Of a stretch of DNA of 64,000 bases, positions 51,836 to 59,299 are shown in pieces (positions within the stretch are counted from its first letter, which is position 1; each line of letters opens with the position of its first letter). The stretch is from Streptacidiphilus fuscans (GTDB lineage: Bacteria > Actinomycetota > Actinomycetes > Streptomycetales > Streptomycetaceae). The notes beneath the pieces were generated by a model. It was given only the letters and a program-made list of their open reading frames with translations. It searched no databases and was not told the DNA's origin. The stretch covers positions 19,834-83,833 of the forward strand of contig NZ_JADPRT010000012.1 in assembly GCF_015690355.1 (NCBI RefSeq). Direction: 5' to 3'. The translations under genes were made by a program, and so were the position numbers.

Positions 51836-53014
51836 TCAACCAGCCGAGGGCAGGGCCAAGACCTCACGCAGAACCCTGACCTCAGGCAACTGCCTGTTCG
51901 TCCCCGGCACACTAACGGCAAGATCACGGGCTCGGTAGAGGACAAGCGGACTCCTGTGCTCAACCGGGAGCGCGACGATTGCTTCGGTCGCGAGCTGTGC
52001 ACCTGCGCCCGGGTCTCCGTCCCAGGCAAGACAGGCGGCGCGGTCCAGAAGGATCAGGGTCCGGTCGGTTCGATTCTCATCGGGGTACAGCTCAAGGGCC
52101 CGTTCTTGCTGTTCCCAAGCCCGATCGGTCTCGTGAAGGGCGGTCCACGCGTTTCCGGCGTGGAAGGCGAGTTGTGCCTCGTCGTAGCCGAGGGCCGAGG
52201 GTTGCCTATCCTCGGGCGAAAGACGCAGGAGGGCTGTCTCCGCTCGCCGCAGGGCATCCATGGTCTGATCACGGTGCCCGGCCAGCGCGTGCGCTCGGGC
52301 TTCTAGCGGGGCGGCCAGTGCGTCCGCAACACAGGGCAGTCCACCTGCGAGTTCCTGGGCGCGGATGGACAGTTCGACCGCACCGAACAGGTCGCCGCTG
52401 TAGTACAGCTGGTAGGACTCCTGCGCGTAGATCCACGCGAGCACGGCTCGGTCTTCGGCTTGAGCGGCGGCGGCTCGTCCGGTGCGCCACCAGTCGCGTG
52501 CGCCTGGATCGTCCAGCTTGAGCAGAGTGAGCGCTAAGAGCCCGGAGATTCGAGCGGCTGACGAGAGCAAACGTCGCCTTATGGCTGGCGGATGACGGTG
52601 ATCGAGGACAGTTCTCAGGTCGGCGAAATCGGCCAGTAGGTCAGCCAGTAGGTCTTGCTCCGGCCGATAGCGCGTCGCTCGTCCGTGGCGGGCTACGGTG
52701 AATTCCCACTCGTCCAGCGACGCGCTGGTCATCGGCCCTTCGGCGAGTTGATCAGCAAACGTCGCGCGGAGATCAGCGGCCAGAACGGTAGTTGGAGTTC
52801 CTGGCGGGTGTGCTGCAATGTCGATCAACTGTCCGTGTCCGCTGAGTGCAGCGTCCAGCGACTGTGCCATGGCGGCCGTGGGCTGCCTCTTGCCGTTCTC
52901 CAGGTCGGAGATCATGGACTTGCCGCAGTGGGCCAACGCCGCGACGTCGCGAACTGACAGGCTGCCACGTAAGCGCCGGAGCGCTTGGCCGAAGGATTCA
53001 CTGGTCATCAGCAT
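51836..53014 (-). CDS. XRE-family regulator with helical TPR-like C-terminal domain
   Basis: The roughly 392-residue protein has an N-terminal XRE HTH (FGQALRRLRGSLSVRDVAAL, AHCGKSMISDLENGKRQPTA) followed by about 300 residues of helix pairs typical of actinomycete XRE-TPR regulators (RAVLAWIYAQESYQLYYSGD, RAHALAGHRDQTMDALRRAE, AWEQQERALELYPDE). ATG 53014 (or 53008) starts just before the HTH. It is divergent from an ATP-binding protein gene, with repeated GTCCGC motifs in the 141-nt gap. Such XRE/ATPase pairs are common developmental or secondary-metabolism regulators in Streptomyces. Confidence 0.88.
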   Translation of the reverse strand: MLMTSESFGQALRRLRGSLSVRDVAALAHCGKSMISDLENGKRQPTAAMAQSLDAALSGHGQLIDIAAHPPGTPTTVLAADLRATFADQLAEGPMTSASLDEWEFTVARHGRATRYRPEQDLLADLLADFADLRTVLDHRHPPAIRRRLLSSAARISGLLALTLLKLDDPGARDWWRTGRAAAAQAEDRAVLAWIYAQESYQLYYSGDLFGAVELSIRAQELAGGLPCVADALAAPLEARAHALAGHRDQTMDALRRAETALLRLSPEDRQPSALGYDEAQLAFHAGNAWTALHETDRAWEQQERALELYPDENRTDRTLILLDRAACLAWDGDPGAGAQLATEAIVALPVEHRSPLVLYRARDLAVSVPGTNRQLPEVRVLREVLALPSAG

Positions 53015-53021
53015 TCCCGGT

Positions 53022-53067
53022 GTCCGCAGCGTCCGCACTGTCCGCTGTGCTGCGGACGGTGGCGGAC
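53022..53067. promoter_or_regulatory. Repeated GTCCGC operator cluster
   Basis: GTCCGC occurs at 53022-53027, 53031-53036 and 53040-53045 (9-bp period), then inverted (GCGGAC) at 53052-53057 and 53062-53067. The cluster lies directly upstream of the XRE start, between the divergent genes, and is a likely binding array for that regulator. Confidence 0.6.
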
Positions 53068-53155
53068 AGGGTTTCCCTACCACTGGTAGCTCCTGCAAAC
53101 GAGGCTACTCGTATCGCCGCTGATCTGGTCGGCGGATTACGAGAGGTCTGTACCG

Positions 53156-53701
53156 ATGGGGCTGCTCAGTTCGCCACCGAACACGGGAACGCTGATGCGT
53201 ATCCCATTGCCTGTACTCGACTGGACTGAGGTGCTTCAGCAGCGGCACCGGTACCGGAGTTGGGTGTGGCGTCGTCCGGGCCTGAATGTGGCGGGGATCG
53301 CGCGTCAGGTGGCGGTGGAGGCGGTTGCCGATTGGCGGCTTTCGCCGATGGCGGACGACGTGGCCTTGTGCGTGGGCGAGTTGATGGGCAACGCGTTGAC
53401 GCACGGCCAGTCGGGGGGCTGGCCTCTGCCCGTGTCGTTGGGGCTGAGGTACTTCCCCACCTGCTGTCTCTTCGTGGAGGTCGGCGATACGAGCACAGCC
53501 GCCCCGCTTCTGACCGCCCCTGGTCGGGACAGTGATCCGGCGGAGGCGCTGTTGATGGACGGGCGGGGGTTGATGATCGTGCAGCGGATAGCAGATCACC
53601 TGTGGTGGCGTCAGCTCTCTGGGCTCGGCAAGACCGTGTATGCGCGATTGGACACCCCTCGCTATTTCGAACCCCTGACGGGTGGTGGTGACTGTGGCTG
53701 A
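53156..53701 (+). CDS. ATP-binding (HATPase_c, anti-sigma-like) protein
   Basis: The 181-residue protein has a GHKL ATPase N-box, ADDVALCVGELMGNALTHGQ, and a glycine-rich GRGLMIVQRIADHLWW. This matches the Streptomyces RsbW/anti-sigma-like ATP-binding family. It probably acts with the divergent XRE regulator. ATG 53156 has GAGAGG about 9 nt upstream; ATG 53195 (MRIPLPVLDW) is a good alternative. Its 3' end overlaps the next small gene. Confidence 0.85.
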   Translation: MGLLSSPPNTGTLMRIPLPVLDWTEVLQQRHRYRSWVWRRPGLNVAGIARQVAVEAVADWRLSPMADDVALCVGELMGNALTHGQSGGWPLPVSLGLRYFPTCCLFVEVGDTSTAAPLLTAPGRDSDPAEALLMDGRGLMIVQRIADHLWWRQLSGLGKTVYARLDTPRYFEPLTGGGDCG

Positions 53702-53849
53702 GTCGAACAGGAATCTGGCGGGCTTCACCTGGAGCTCTTGGCTCGCTCCGCCGTTCCGGCCCTCTTTGGAGGTTGGTCCGTCTGGTGCGGAGGACGAGTG
53801 GGACGAGGTGGAAGAGACATTGACGGAAGATCACGGGAGGGCTGAGTGA
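53688..53849 (+). CDS. Small acidic protein, 53 residues, unknown
   Basis: Starting at GTG 53688 inside the end of the ATPase gene, the frame reads VTVAESNRNLAGFTWSSWLA, then PPFRPSLEVGPSGAEDEWDE, then VEETLTEDHGRAE. The position matches that of the DUF397-like small proteins that accompany XRE/ATPase pairs, but the sequence does not look like DUF397. The stop overlaps the next ATG (TGATG), so translation is coupled. Confidence 0.6.
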   Translation: MTVAESNRNLAGFTWSSWLAPPFRPSLEVGPSGAEDEWDEVEETLTEDHGRAE

Positions 53850-54010
53850 TGTTCGGTTGGCGGGATCGGGGCTCGGCTACCGGGCGTGGGCAGGTGTTCC
53901 GTTGCGGGTACTGCCACGGGAAGGTGCGGCCTGAGCGGGCACGGATCGAGAGGGTTCGGGGCCTTGAGCAGTATGTGCACGCTTGGCATCTGATGCGGGG
54001 GCGTGGCTGA
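53849..54010 (+). CDS. Small putative zinc-binding protein
   Basis: The 53-residue product MFGWRDRGSATGRGQVFRCG then YCHGKVRPERARIERV has a C-x2-C pair (CGYC) and, about 30 residues on, YVHAWHLMRGRG with two His four residues apart. This is a C2H2-like arrangement suited to one zinc ion. It is coupled on both sides through TGATG overlaps. It may bind DNA or a partner; the family is not recognised. Confidence 0.65.
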   Translation: MFGWRDRGSATGRGQVFRCGYCHGKVRPERARIERVRGLEQYVHAWHLMRGRG

Positions 54011-54411
54011 TGGTCGTGCCTTTGCGGGGTTCGTATGAGCGAGACGCTCCGGAGATCATCGCCGCGTATCGGGAGGGCGCTTCGATTCGGGTCTTGTGGG
54101 AGCGATTCGGGGCGTCGCAGTCGACCGTGTATCGGATCTTGAAGCGGCACGGTGAGCCGGTGCAGCGGCGGACGACTCGGCTCCTGGTGGAGGAGAGCAA
54201 AGCCGCTGAAGTCGTGAACCTGTACCAGGTTGAGCGGTTGAGCCTGATTCTGGTTGGGGAGCGGGTGGGCGTGTCCCGTCAGGTTGTGCGGCGCGTGTTG
54301 CGGGAGCGGGGCATCGCGATCCGGCGCGGCGGTACGCAGTCGCGTTCCCGGGGTGGCTCCTGTGGTCAGCGGATTCCGAAGAGGCTGGCGCAGGGCTTGG
54401 ACGGAGGGTGA
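54010..54411 (+). CDS. Tandem helix-turn-helix protein
   Basis: The 133-residue protein has two HTH units of similar form: EIIAAYREGASIRVLWERFG then ASQSTVYRILKRHGEPVQRR, and EVVNLYQVERLSLILVGERV then GVSRQVVRRVLRERGIAIRR. Each resembles the resolvase/Hin C-terminal HTH. It could be a recombination directionality factor or a transcription factor for the element. It starts within TGATG and is followed by a gene whose GTG overlaps its stop. Confidence 0.78.
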   Translation: MVVPLRGSYERDAPEIIAAYREGASIRVLWERFGASQSTVYRILKRHGEPVQRRTTRLLVEESKAAEVVNLYQVERLSLILVGERVGVSRQVVRRVLRERGIAIRRGGTQSRSRGGSCGQRIPKRLAQGLDGG

Positions 54412-54647
54412 TCATGCAGGAAGAGGCTGACCGTGTCGTCTGCCGCTTGACCGCCACGATCTCGGCGGTCGTGTTGGACGGAGCGCCTGACCCTGAATGG
54501 GTCGGGGATGCCATCTCGGATGCGATCAACTGCACCCTTGGCGAGGTCAGGGTGCGCGGCGGGGGCACCATCCGCATCGACCTGGACTCGATTGACGACC
54601 TCGTGCCCGGAGCTGGCGAGTCCCGCTCCGGCGGTGGGTGCCCGTAA
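54408..54647 (+). CDS. Small hypothetical protein (element)
   Basis: The 79-residue product (start GTG 54408, or ATG 54414) reads MIMQEEADRVVCRLTATISA then VVLDGAPDPEWVGDAISDAI and ends in DLVPGAGESRSGGGCP. It is acidic and helical in the first half. Position and overlap with the HTH gene support it as real. No family is recognised. Confidence 0.6.
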   Translation: MIMQEEADRVVCRLTATISAVVLDGAPDPEWVGDAISDAINCTLGEVRVRGGGTIRIDLDSIDDLVPGAGESRSGGGCP

Positions 54648-54749
54648 TAGCTCCCGCACGGTTGCGGCTACTTCCCTGCGGGTTGGGCTCCCGGCCGTAA
54701 CTGGTGGACCTTTCCGGCCGGGAGCCGCATCTCAGAACAACCGAAGTTC

Positions 54750-54941
54750 GTGCCGGACCACCCCCTCACCTTCGACAGCGTGGGGTGGTCCGGTGGGCGT
54801 GAACCCGGTACCGATGGTACTCGGGTGATTGCGCGTGTTCGGGCATATGCCCGTCAACTCCGGTCGGGTGCACCGGGGTTGGTCGTCTGGGTCGCGGTGC
54901 CGCAGGGTCAGAGCTGGCACGGGGAACTGAGGACAGGATGA
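54750..54941 (+). CDS. Small hypothetical protein (element)
   Basis: The 63-residue product from GTG 54750 reads MPDHPLTFDSVGWSGGREPG then TDGTRVIARVRAYARQLRSG and ends VWVAVPQGQSWHGELRTG. Its stop overlaps the next ATG by four bases (ATGA at 54938-54941). It is preceded by about 100 nt without a gene. Function unknown. Confidence 0.5.
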   Translation: MPDHPLTFDSVGWSGGREPGTDGTRVIARVRAYARQLRSGAPGLVVWVAVPQGQSWHGELRTG

Positions 54942-55234
54942 CCATGGACGATGACGGGGGCGGGGCCGGGATCGAGAGGGAGTGGGAGGCTCCGGAGTTG
55001 GGCGGTGGGCCGTTGGTGCCTGGGGTGGATTACGAGGGGGCGTGGCTGGAGGCTCGGGCGGCTGCTGAGGCGTTGAACGCCGTGTTGCTGGAGCACGGGG
55101 TGACTCGCGCGCTGATGCGGGCTCAGGCGGGATGGGCGCAGGACGGGAGCGGCGTGGTCCACCTGGAGGGAACGCCACTGGGAGCGCGGAAGCTGGGCGC
55201 TGCCTTGGAGCGGATGACGAAGTGCAGACGGTAG
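54938..55234 (+). CDS. Small hypothetical protein (element)
   Basis: The 98-residue product has an acidic start (MTMDDDGGGAGIEREWEAPE) and a helical middle (GAWLEARAAAEALNAVLLEH). The end carries SGVVHLEGTPLGARKLGAAL then ERMTKCRR. It resembles small proteins found in actinomycete integrative elements but has no assigned role. It is the last gene of the rightward run; the structured region follows 58 nt later. Confidence 0.6.
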   Translation: MTMDDDGGGAGIEREWEAPELGGGPLVPGVDYEGAWLEARAAAEALNAVLLEHGVTRALMRAQAGWAQDGSGVVHLEGTPLGARKLGAALERMTKCRR

Positions 55235-55292
55235 GAGCGAGAAGTGCCTGAGCTGCACTTAGGTGTCAGGGTGGCAAGCGGCCGGCGGGCCC

Positions 55293-55610
55293 GCGGCCTT
55301 GGGCAGAATGGCGCTTGTGCTCGCGTCTGGGCTGCACTGCCCAAGGCCGCTGGCCTGCCGTCCGCGCCCGGCCACAGCTGCTCGGCCCTGTGCTGGCGGG
55401 TGGTAGGGGTGTCGTCATGGTCGTACTGCTCTGAGTGGTCGCGTGGGGCGGGCGGCCTGGCCGCCCGCCCGCGAACGGCCGAAGGCCGCATGCGCAAGGG
55501 CGCGGCGGCAAGGGCCGCCCGGCGGCGCATCGCGCCGCTCTTGAGTAAGTAAAGGCCAACTTCGACAGCCCCCGGACACAGCGCCGATTCGGGGGCCGGT
55601 GCGGTTGGCC
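55293..55610. other. Highly structured non-coding region of the element
   Basis: Three strong inverted repeats occur in 318 nt. GCGGCCTTGGGCAG (55293-55306) pairs with 55337-55350 (14 bp, 30-nt loop). GGGCGGGCGGCC (55446-55457) pairs with 55459-55470 (12 bp, 1-nt centre). A nested pair follows, outer GGCCAAC (55554-55560) with 55604-55610 and inner GCCCCCG (55568-55574) with 55590-55596, with 7-nt internal loops on each side. It may be a structured RNA, a transfer/recombination site, or a terminator array. Confidence 0.55.
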
Positions 55611-56017
55611 GGTCAGCTGTCGGCTTGGCCTAGGCGGTGCGGGGCTTGGCGCTGGTCCGGAGCGCGTAGGCGAACTGCGCCTGATCCGCGACAAGGCTGA
55701 CGGTCCGTCTGGGTCGGCGTGAGCTGCTGGCCGCTCTGGAAAGCGATGAGGTGTAGCGGGGCAGACGTATAGCGCGGCAGCTCGAACCCGGGTGGGAGGG
55801 TGGGGCACGGCGCGTTGTTGCTGGTGCTGACCGTGATCATCTTGGACCGCAGTCAGACTTTGAGAACCGTGGTGAGGGCTGGCCTGTCGGGCGCGTCAGC
55901 GTGCTGCCCAGGCGGGTGACGGCGCGGACTCCTGGCAGATCGTCACCCAGACGCGCGGAGGCGAGTCCTCCGCTACGTCGTCCCCCACCTGGACATCCCT
56001 GGCGTAGCGTGAGTGGT
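55611..56017. other. Non-coding spacer of the element
   Basis: About 400 nt between the structured region and the recombinase terminator. Frames on both strands are short and lack codon bias. No repeats or promoters stand out. Confidence 0.5.
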
Positions 56018-56047
56018 GCTGCCCCGGCCCTTCGTCACCGGGGCAGC
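56018..56047 (-). terminator. Terminator of the recombinase gene
   Basis: GCTGCCCCGG (56018-56027) pairs perfectly with 56038-56047 around a 10-nt loop, starting 12 nt past the recombinase stop. Confidence 0.75.
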
Positions 56048-56058
56048 CCTCTTGATCC

Positions 56059-57579
56059 CTATGCGGCGACGTCCATCAGGCGCACGCCGGTGACCGAGTA
56101 GCGGCGCTTGGCCCCTACGGGGTGGAGCACGACCCGTACGTCGTACTCGTTGAGCATCTCCCGCCGTACGGCGTCGTCTTCGGCATCCGCCCACGCCTGC
56201 GCGATGGTCTTCCCAGTCGGCACCATCCGCATGCCCGGCGCGCGCTCGGGCTGTGACCGCAACTCGGTGATCTCCTTGCCCAACTCGGCGTAGCGGGTCC
56301 TGAACCACTGCGCGTCGTCCGGCTCGTCGTACAGCCCTGCCGCGCGGTCCTCCCGCAGTCGGGCCCGGGACGCTTCCAACTCCTTGATCTCGGACGCGTA
56401 CCCGGTGCCCGGGTCGTACACCTTGGCCATCACCTCCCCCGCCCCGTACTCCTTCACGAACCACTCCGCTACCGCCTGGTCAAGCATCGGGACAGCCATC
56501 ATCGGGGCAGGCTGGCAGTCCTGGGAGGCGGGGATGCCGCGCACCCGGCCGGTGCAGCCGTAGGAGGCAGGCTGCCCGGCGGAACGACCAGCGATGTAGA
56601 GGCGCGCTCCGCAGTTCCCGCACCACGACACCCCCGACAGCAGGTGCGTGCCCTTGGGCGTGCGGGCACCGTCCCGCTTGCGGGCCAGCTTCTCCGCGAG
56701 AGCCCGATGCGTGGCCGCGTCCCACAGCGGGTCAGCCAATCGCACGGGCTTGCCGTCCTCGCCGGTCACCGGACGGCCCTGGTGCATGAGGTAGCCGAGT
56801 GCCGCGTCACTGGTCAAGATCGCGCGCACGGTCTTCGGGTTCCACGGCGTGCCCTTCATCGGACGGCCGTAGAGCTGCGCGCGTCGGTCCGACGGGGACG
56901 GCACCCCGGCTCGGGTCAGCCTGGCGGCCTCGGAGTGAACGGTGATCTTGCCTGTCTCATCGGCCAAGATCCGCTGAGCCACTTCGGAGATCACCGCATG
57001 GGCGACGAGATCGACCGCGACGTGATCCACCTTGCCGGTAGGAACAAGGCGGACGTACATGTAGCCGTAGGGCGGCATCTGCCGGGGCTGTCCGGCCGCG
57101 CGGGCGCGCAGCGTCTCGTCACGGTTCCGCTTCTGGATCATCCGCAGTTCCATCTGCGAACCCCATGCCTTCATCAGCCACTCGTTCTCCTGGTTGGGGT
57201 CGGTGAAGTCCCACACCCCAGGGTGATCGGCGGTGATGATCAACCGGCCCTGCCCGGTCAACAGCTCCTGAGTGTTGAGCGTGTCCCGGACGTTGCGCCC
57301 CACGCGGTCCACGCTCGCCGCTGCGATCCCGTCGTACGGACCCATCTCACCGCGCAGCCACGGACCGAACCCCTTGCGGGTCATCGGGTCCGTGGCCCCG
57401 GACACCTCCCAGTCATCCGCCCACGCGATGACGTGCCCGCCCGCCTCCTCGACGGCGGCGATGATCTGCTGCGCCTGACGCTCCGGGCTGCTGGTGTCGT
57501 CCGACCTGCGCGACAACCGCCGCACACCCACACAGCAACGGCCGCACCCGTCATACTCCGTCGTGAGCATGTCGTCCAT
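56059..57579 (-). CDS. Large serine recombinase (integrase of the element)
   Basis: The 506-residue protein has a resolvase catalytic domain (VRRLSRRSDDTSSPERQAQQ with Ser23 as nucleophile candidate; YDGIAAASVDRVGRNVRDTL). A recombinase domain follows (PPYGYMYVRLVPTGKVD, GTPWNPKTVRAILTSDAALG), then a zinc-ribbon domain (SWCGNCGARLYIAG and YGCTG with a later Cys) and a coiled-coil stretch (EIKELEASRARLREDRAAGL). This is the phiC31/SV1-like integrase architecture. Its ATG is 38 nt from the attR arm, the usual placement next to attP. Confidence 0.95.
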   Translation of the reverse strand: MDDMLTTEYDGCGRCCVGVRRLSRRSDDTSSPERQAQQIIAAVEEAGGHVIAWADDWEVSGATDPMTRKGFGPWLRGEMGPYDGIAAASVDRVGRNVRDTLNTQELLTGQGRLIITADHPGVWDFTDPNQENEWLMKAWGSQMELRMIQKRNRDETLRARAAGQPRQMPPYGYMYVRLVPTGKVDHVAVDLVAHAVISEVAQRILADETGKITVHSEAARLTRAGVPSPSDRRAQLYGRPMKGTPWNPKTVRAILTSDAALGYLMHQGRPVTGEDGKPVRLADPLWDAATHRALAEKLARKRDGARTPKGTHLLSGVSWCGNCGARLYIAGRSAGQPASYGCTGRVRGIPASQDCQPAPMMAVPMLDQAVAEWFVKEYGAGEVMAKVYDPGTGYASEIKELEASRARLREDRAAGLYDEPDDAQWFRTRYAELGKEITELRSQPERAPGMRMVPTGKTIAQAWADAEDDAVRREMLNEYDVRVVLHPVGAKRRYSVTGVRLMDVAA

Positions 57580-57616
57580 GATCTGACTCCCGTCCCCGCA
57601 CTACTGTGCGAATTAC

Positions 57617-57646
57617 GGAAGTGCCTGCCCTGGATAGTGCAACTAC
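57617..57646. other. attR and distal arm of repeat copy C
   Basis: Element arm GGAAGTGCCTG (57617-57627), core CC (57628-57629), then chromosomal CTGGATAGTGCAACTAC (57630-57646). The chromosomal part matches the right end of repeat copy B and completes copy C. Confidence 0.75.
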
Positions 57647-57664
57647 CTCACGACGTGAGCGCAA

Positions 57665-58408
57665 TCAGTCGGAGACGATCTGCCCGTCCCGCAGGTCCAG
57701 GACCCGGTCGGCCAGCTCCATCAACGTCGGGTCGTGGGTGGCGACGAGGGCGGTCACGCCCTCGCTGCGGACGACCGCGCGGAGCAGCCGCATCACGGAG
57801 CGGCCGGTGTCGGAGTCGAGCTGGCCGGTGGGCTCGTCCGCGATGATCAACTCGGGGCGGTTGGCGAGTGCGCGGGCGATCGCCACGCGCTGCTGCTGAC
57901 CGCCCGAGAGCTCGCCGGGGCGCTGTTGGGCGTGGTCCGCCAGCCCGACCAGGGCGAGCAGCTCGCGCACCCGCTCCTCGCGCTCGGCGACCGGTGTCCG
58001 GCAGAGCCGCATCGGGACGCCCACGTTCTCGGCGGCCGTGAGGATGGGCAGCAGACCGAAGGACTGGAAGACGAAGCCGATCCGGTCCCTGCGCAGTTCC
58101 AGCAGGCCGTCCTCGCCCAGCTCGGCGAGGTCGCGGCCGTCGATCCTGATCTGCCCGCCGGAGGGCCGGTCCAGGCCGCCGACCAGGTTGAGCAGCGTCG
58201 TCTTGCCGGAGCCCGAGCGGCCCTTGAGCGCCGTCAGCTCGCCCCGTCGGACCGTGAACGAGACCCCGCGCAGCGCGTGCACCGCCGTGGGCCCGCTGCC
58301 GAAGGACTTCCGTAGGTCGACGACCTCGACCATGGGCGGCAGCTCCGTTTGCGTCACTCCACCGCTCCCGGCGGCGTCCGCGTCCGCGTCCGTGCCTGTC
58401 CCTGTCAC
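57665..58408 (-). CDS. ABC transporter ATP-binding protein (MacB/LolD type)
   Basis: The roughly 247-residue protein has Walker A GRSGSGKTT, Q-loop VFQSFGLLP, signature LSGGQQQRVAIARALA, Walker B LIIADEPTGQLDSDT and H-loop ATHDP. It fits the MacB/LolD exporter class. A permease partner is not seen on either side; the element lies downstream. GTG 58408 with GAGGGGGAG upstream is chosen, and the true start could also be the ATG of MVEVVDL. Confidence 0.92.
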   Translation of the reverse strand: MTGTGTDADADAAGSGGVTQTELPPMVEVVDLRKSFGSGPTAVHALRGVSFTVRRGELTALKGRSGSGKTTLLNLVGGLDRPSGGQIRIDGRDLAELGEDGLLELRRDRIGFVFQSFGLLPILTAAENVGVPMRLCRTPVAEREERVRELLALVGLADHAQQRPGELSGGQQQRVAIARALANRPELIIADEPTGQLDSDTGRSVMRLLRAVVRSEGVTALVATHDPTLMELADRVLDLRDGQIVSD

Positions 58409-58452
58409 GCGCTCCCCCTCGCCGGTCCGACCTCTCGCCGACGGGAACTCTC

Positions 58453-58492
58453 GCACGTGTGCCCGCCCCTGGAAAGAGGCGGGCACACGTGC
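58453..58492 (-). terminator. Terminator of the DUF3710 gene
   Basis: GCACGTGTGCCCGCC (58453-58467) pairs perfectly with 58478-58492 around a 10-nt loop, 34 nt past the DUF3710 stop and upstream of the ABC gene start. Confidence 0.8.
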
Positions 58493-58525
58493 CTGCAGAA
58501 CCTGCAGAGGCAGAACCGGCAGGTT

Positions 58526-59299
58526 CTAGCGGACCTCGGTGATCTCCGGGCCGCGCTCGAACGGGTTCAGGTCGTCCACGCCGGGGTGGCCCTGCTGCTG
58601 CGGCATGCCGTCGGCGACCATCTGCGCGTCCTCGGGCAGGCGCAGCACGATCGGGTCGCGCGGGGCCATCGGGCCCTCGCCGCGGACCACGACGGTCTTG
58701 CGGAAGATCTGCTCCAGCGCGTCGGCCGACTCCGGCTGCACCGCGGCCTGGCCGGAGATCACGCCGCGCAGGAACCAGCGCGGTCCGTCGCAGCCGACGA
58801 AGCGGACCAGCTGCACGCCCTGCGTGCCGTCCGGCAACTGCACCGGGACGCGGGCCCGCAGGCCCCAGCCCAGCGCGGTCTCCTCCTCGTCGACGGCACC
58901 GCCCTGCGCGGTGATCCCGTCGGCGATCTCCTTGCGGACCTCGCCCCAGATGCCCTCGTTCTTGGGCGCGGCGAAAGCCTGCAGCTGGACGGCGCTGTTG
59001 CCGAGCACGAGCGTGGCCGCCACGATCGCGTCACCCGCGACCTCGACCCGCAGCTCCATGCCTTCGACGCCGGGCACCAGGAGTCCGCCGAGGTCGACCC
59101 GGCCCTCCTTGGCGTCGTCGATCTCGGTGGAGTCGAACGGCCCATCGGGGCGGGGCGCGGGCGGCAGCCCCACACGCTCGTTTGCGTCGTCCTCATCCTC
59201 GGAAGTCGCCCCTGCGACATCCTCGCTGTCGGCGTCGACGAACTCGTCGAGCTGATCGGCAGCGTCCTCGCCCTTGGCGCGACGACGGAACACGGTCAC
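58526..59299 (-). CDS. DUF3710 protein
   Basis: The 257-residue actinobacterial protein has an acidic N-terminal 50 residues (DEFVDADSEDVAGATSEDED), then VDLGGLLVPGVEGMELRVEV, LQAFAAPKNEGIWGEVRKEI and GCDGPRWFLRGVISGQAAV. Function is unknown. DUF3710 is regularly encoded next to dut in actinomycetes, as here, where its GTG overlaps the dut stop by four bases. It is probably cytoplasmic. Confidence 0.9.
   Translation of the reverse strand: MTVFRRRAKGEDAADQLDEFVDADSEDVAGATSEDEDDANERVGLPPAPRPDGPFDSTEIDDAKEGRVDLGGLLVPGVEGMELRVEVAGDAIVAATLVLGNSAVQLQAFAAPKNEGIWGEVRKEIADGITAQGGAVDEEETALGWGLRARVPVQLPDGTQGVQLVRFVGCDGPRWFLRGVISGQAAVQPESADALEQIFRKTVVVRGEGPMAPRDPIVLRLPEDAQMVADGMPQQQGHPGVDDLNPFERGPEITEVR

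Larger units (their letters stand above)
50993..57629. mobile_element. 6.6-kb serine-recombinase integrative element
   Basis: The interval lies between two halves of one palindromic repeat and carries a large serine recombinase beside its right end. It also holds a divergent XRE/ATPase regulatory pair, a GNAT gene, a run of small overlapping genes and about 320 bp of strongly structured non-coding DNA. Joining its ends gives an inverted pair of GGAAGTGCCTG arms around CC, a typical serine-integrase attP. No relaxase, Tra/FtsK-like or replication gene is seen, so mobility would need help from another element. Confidence 0.82.

Noticed and set aside
55244..55552. 102-residue plus-strand frame in the structured region
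   Set aside because: Composition follows the inverted repeats, with no codon bias. It is better read as structured non-coding DNA.
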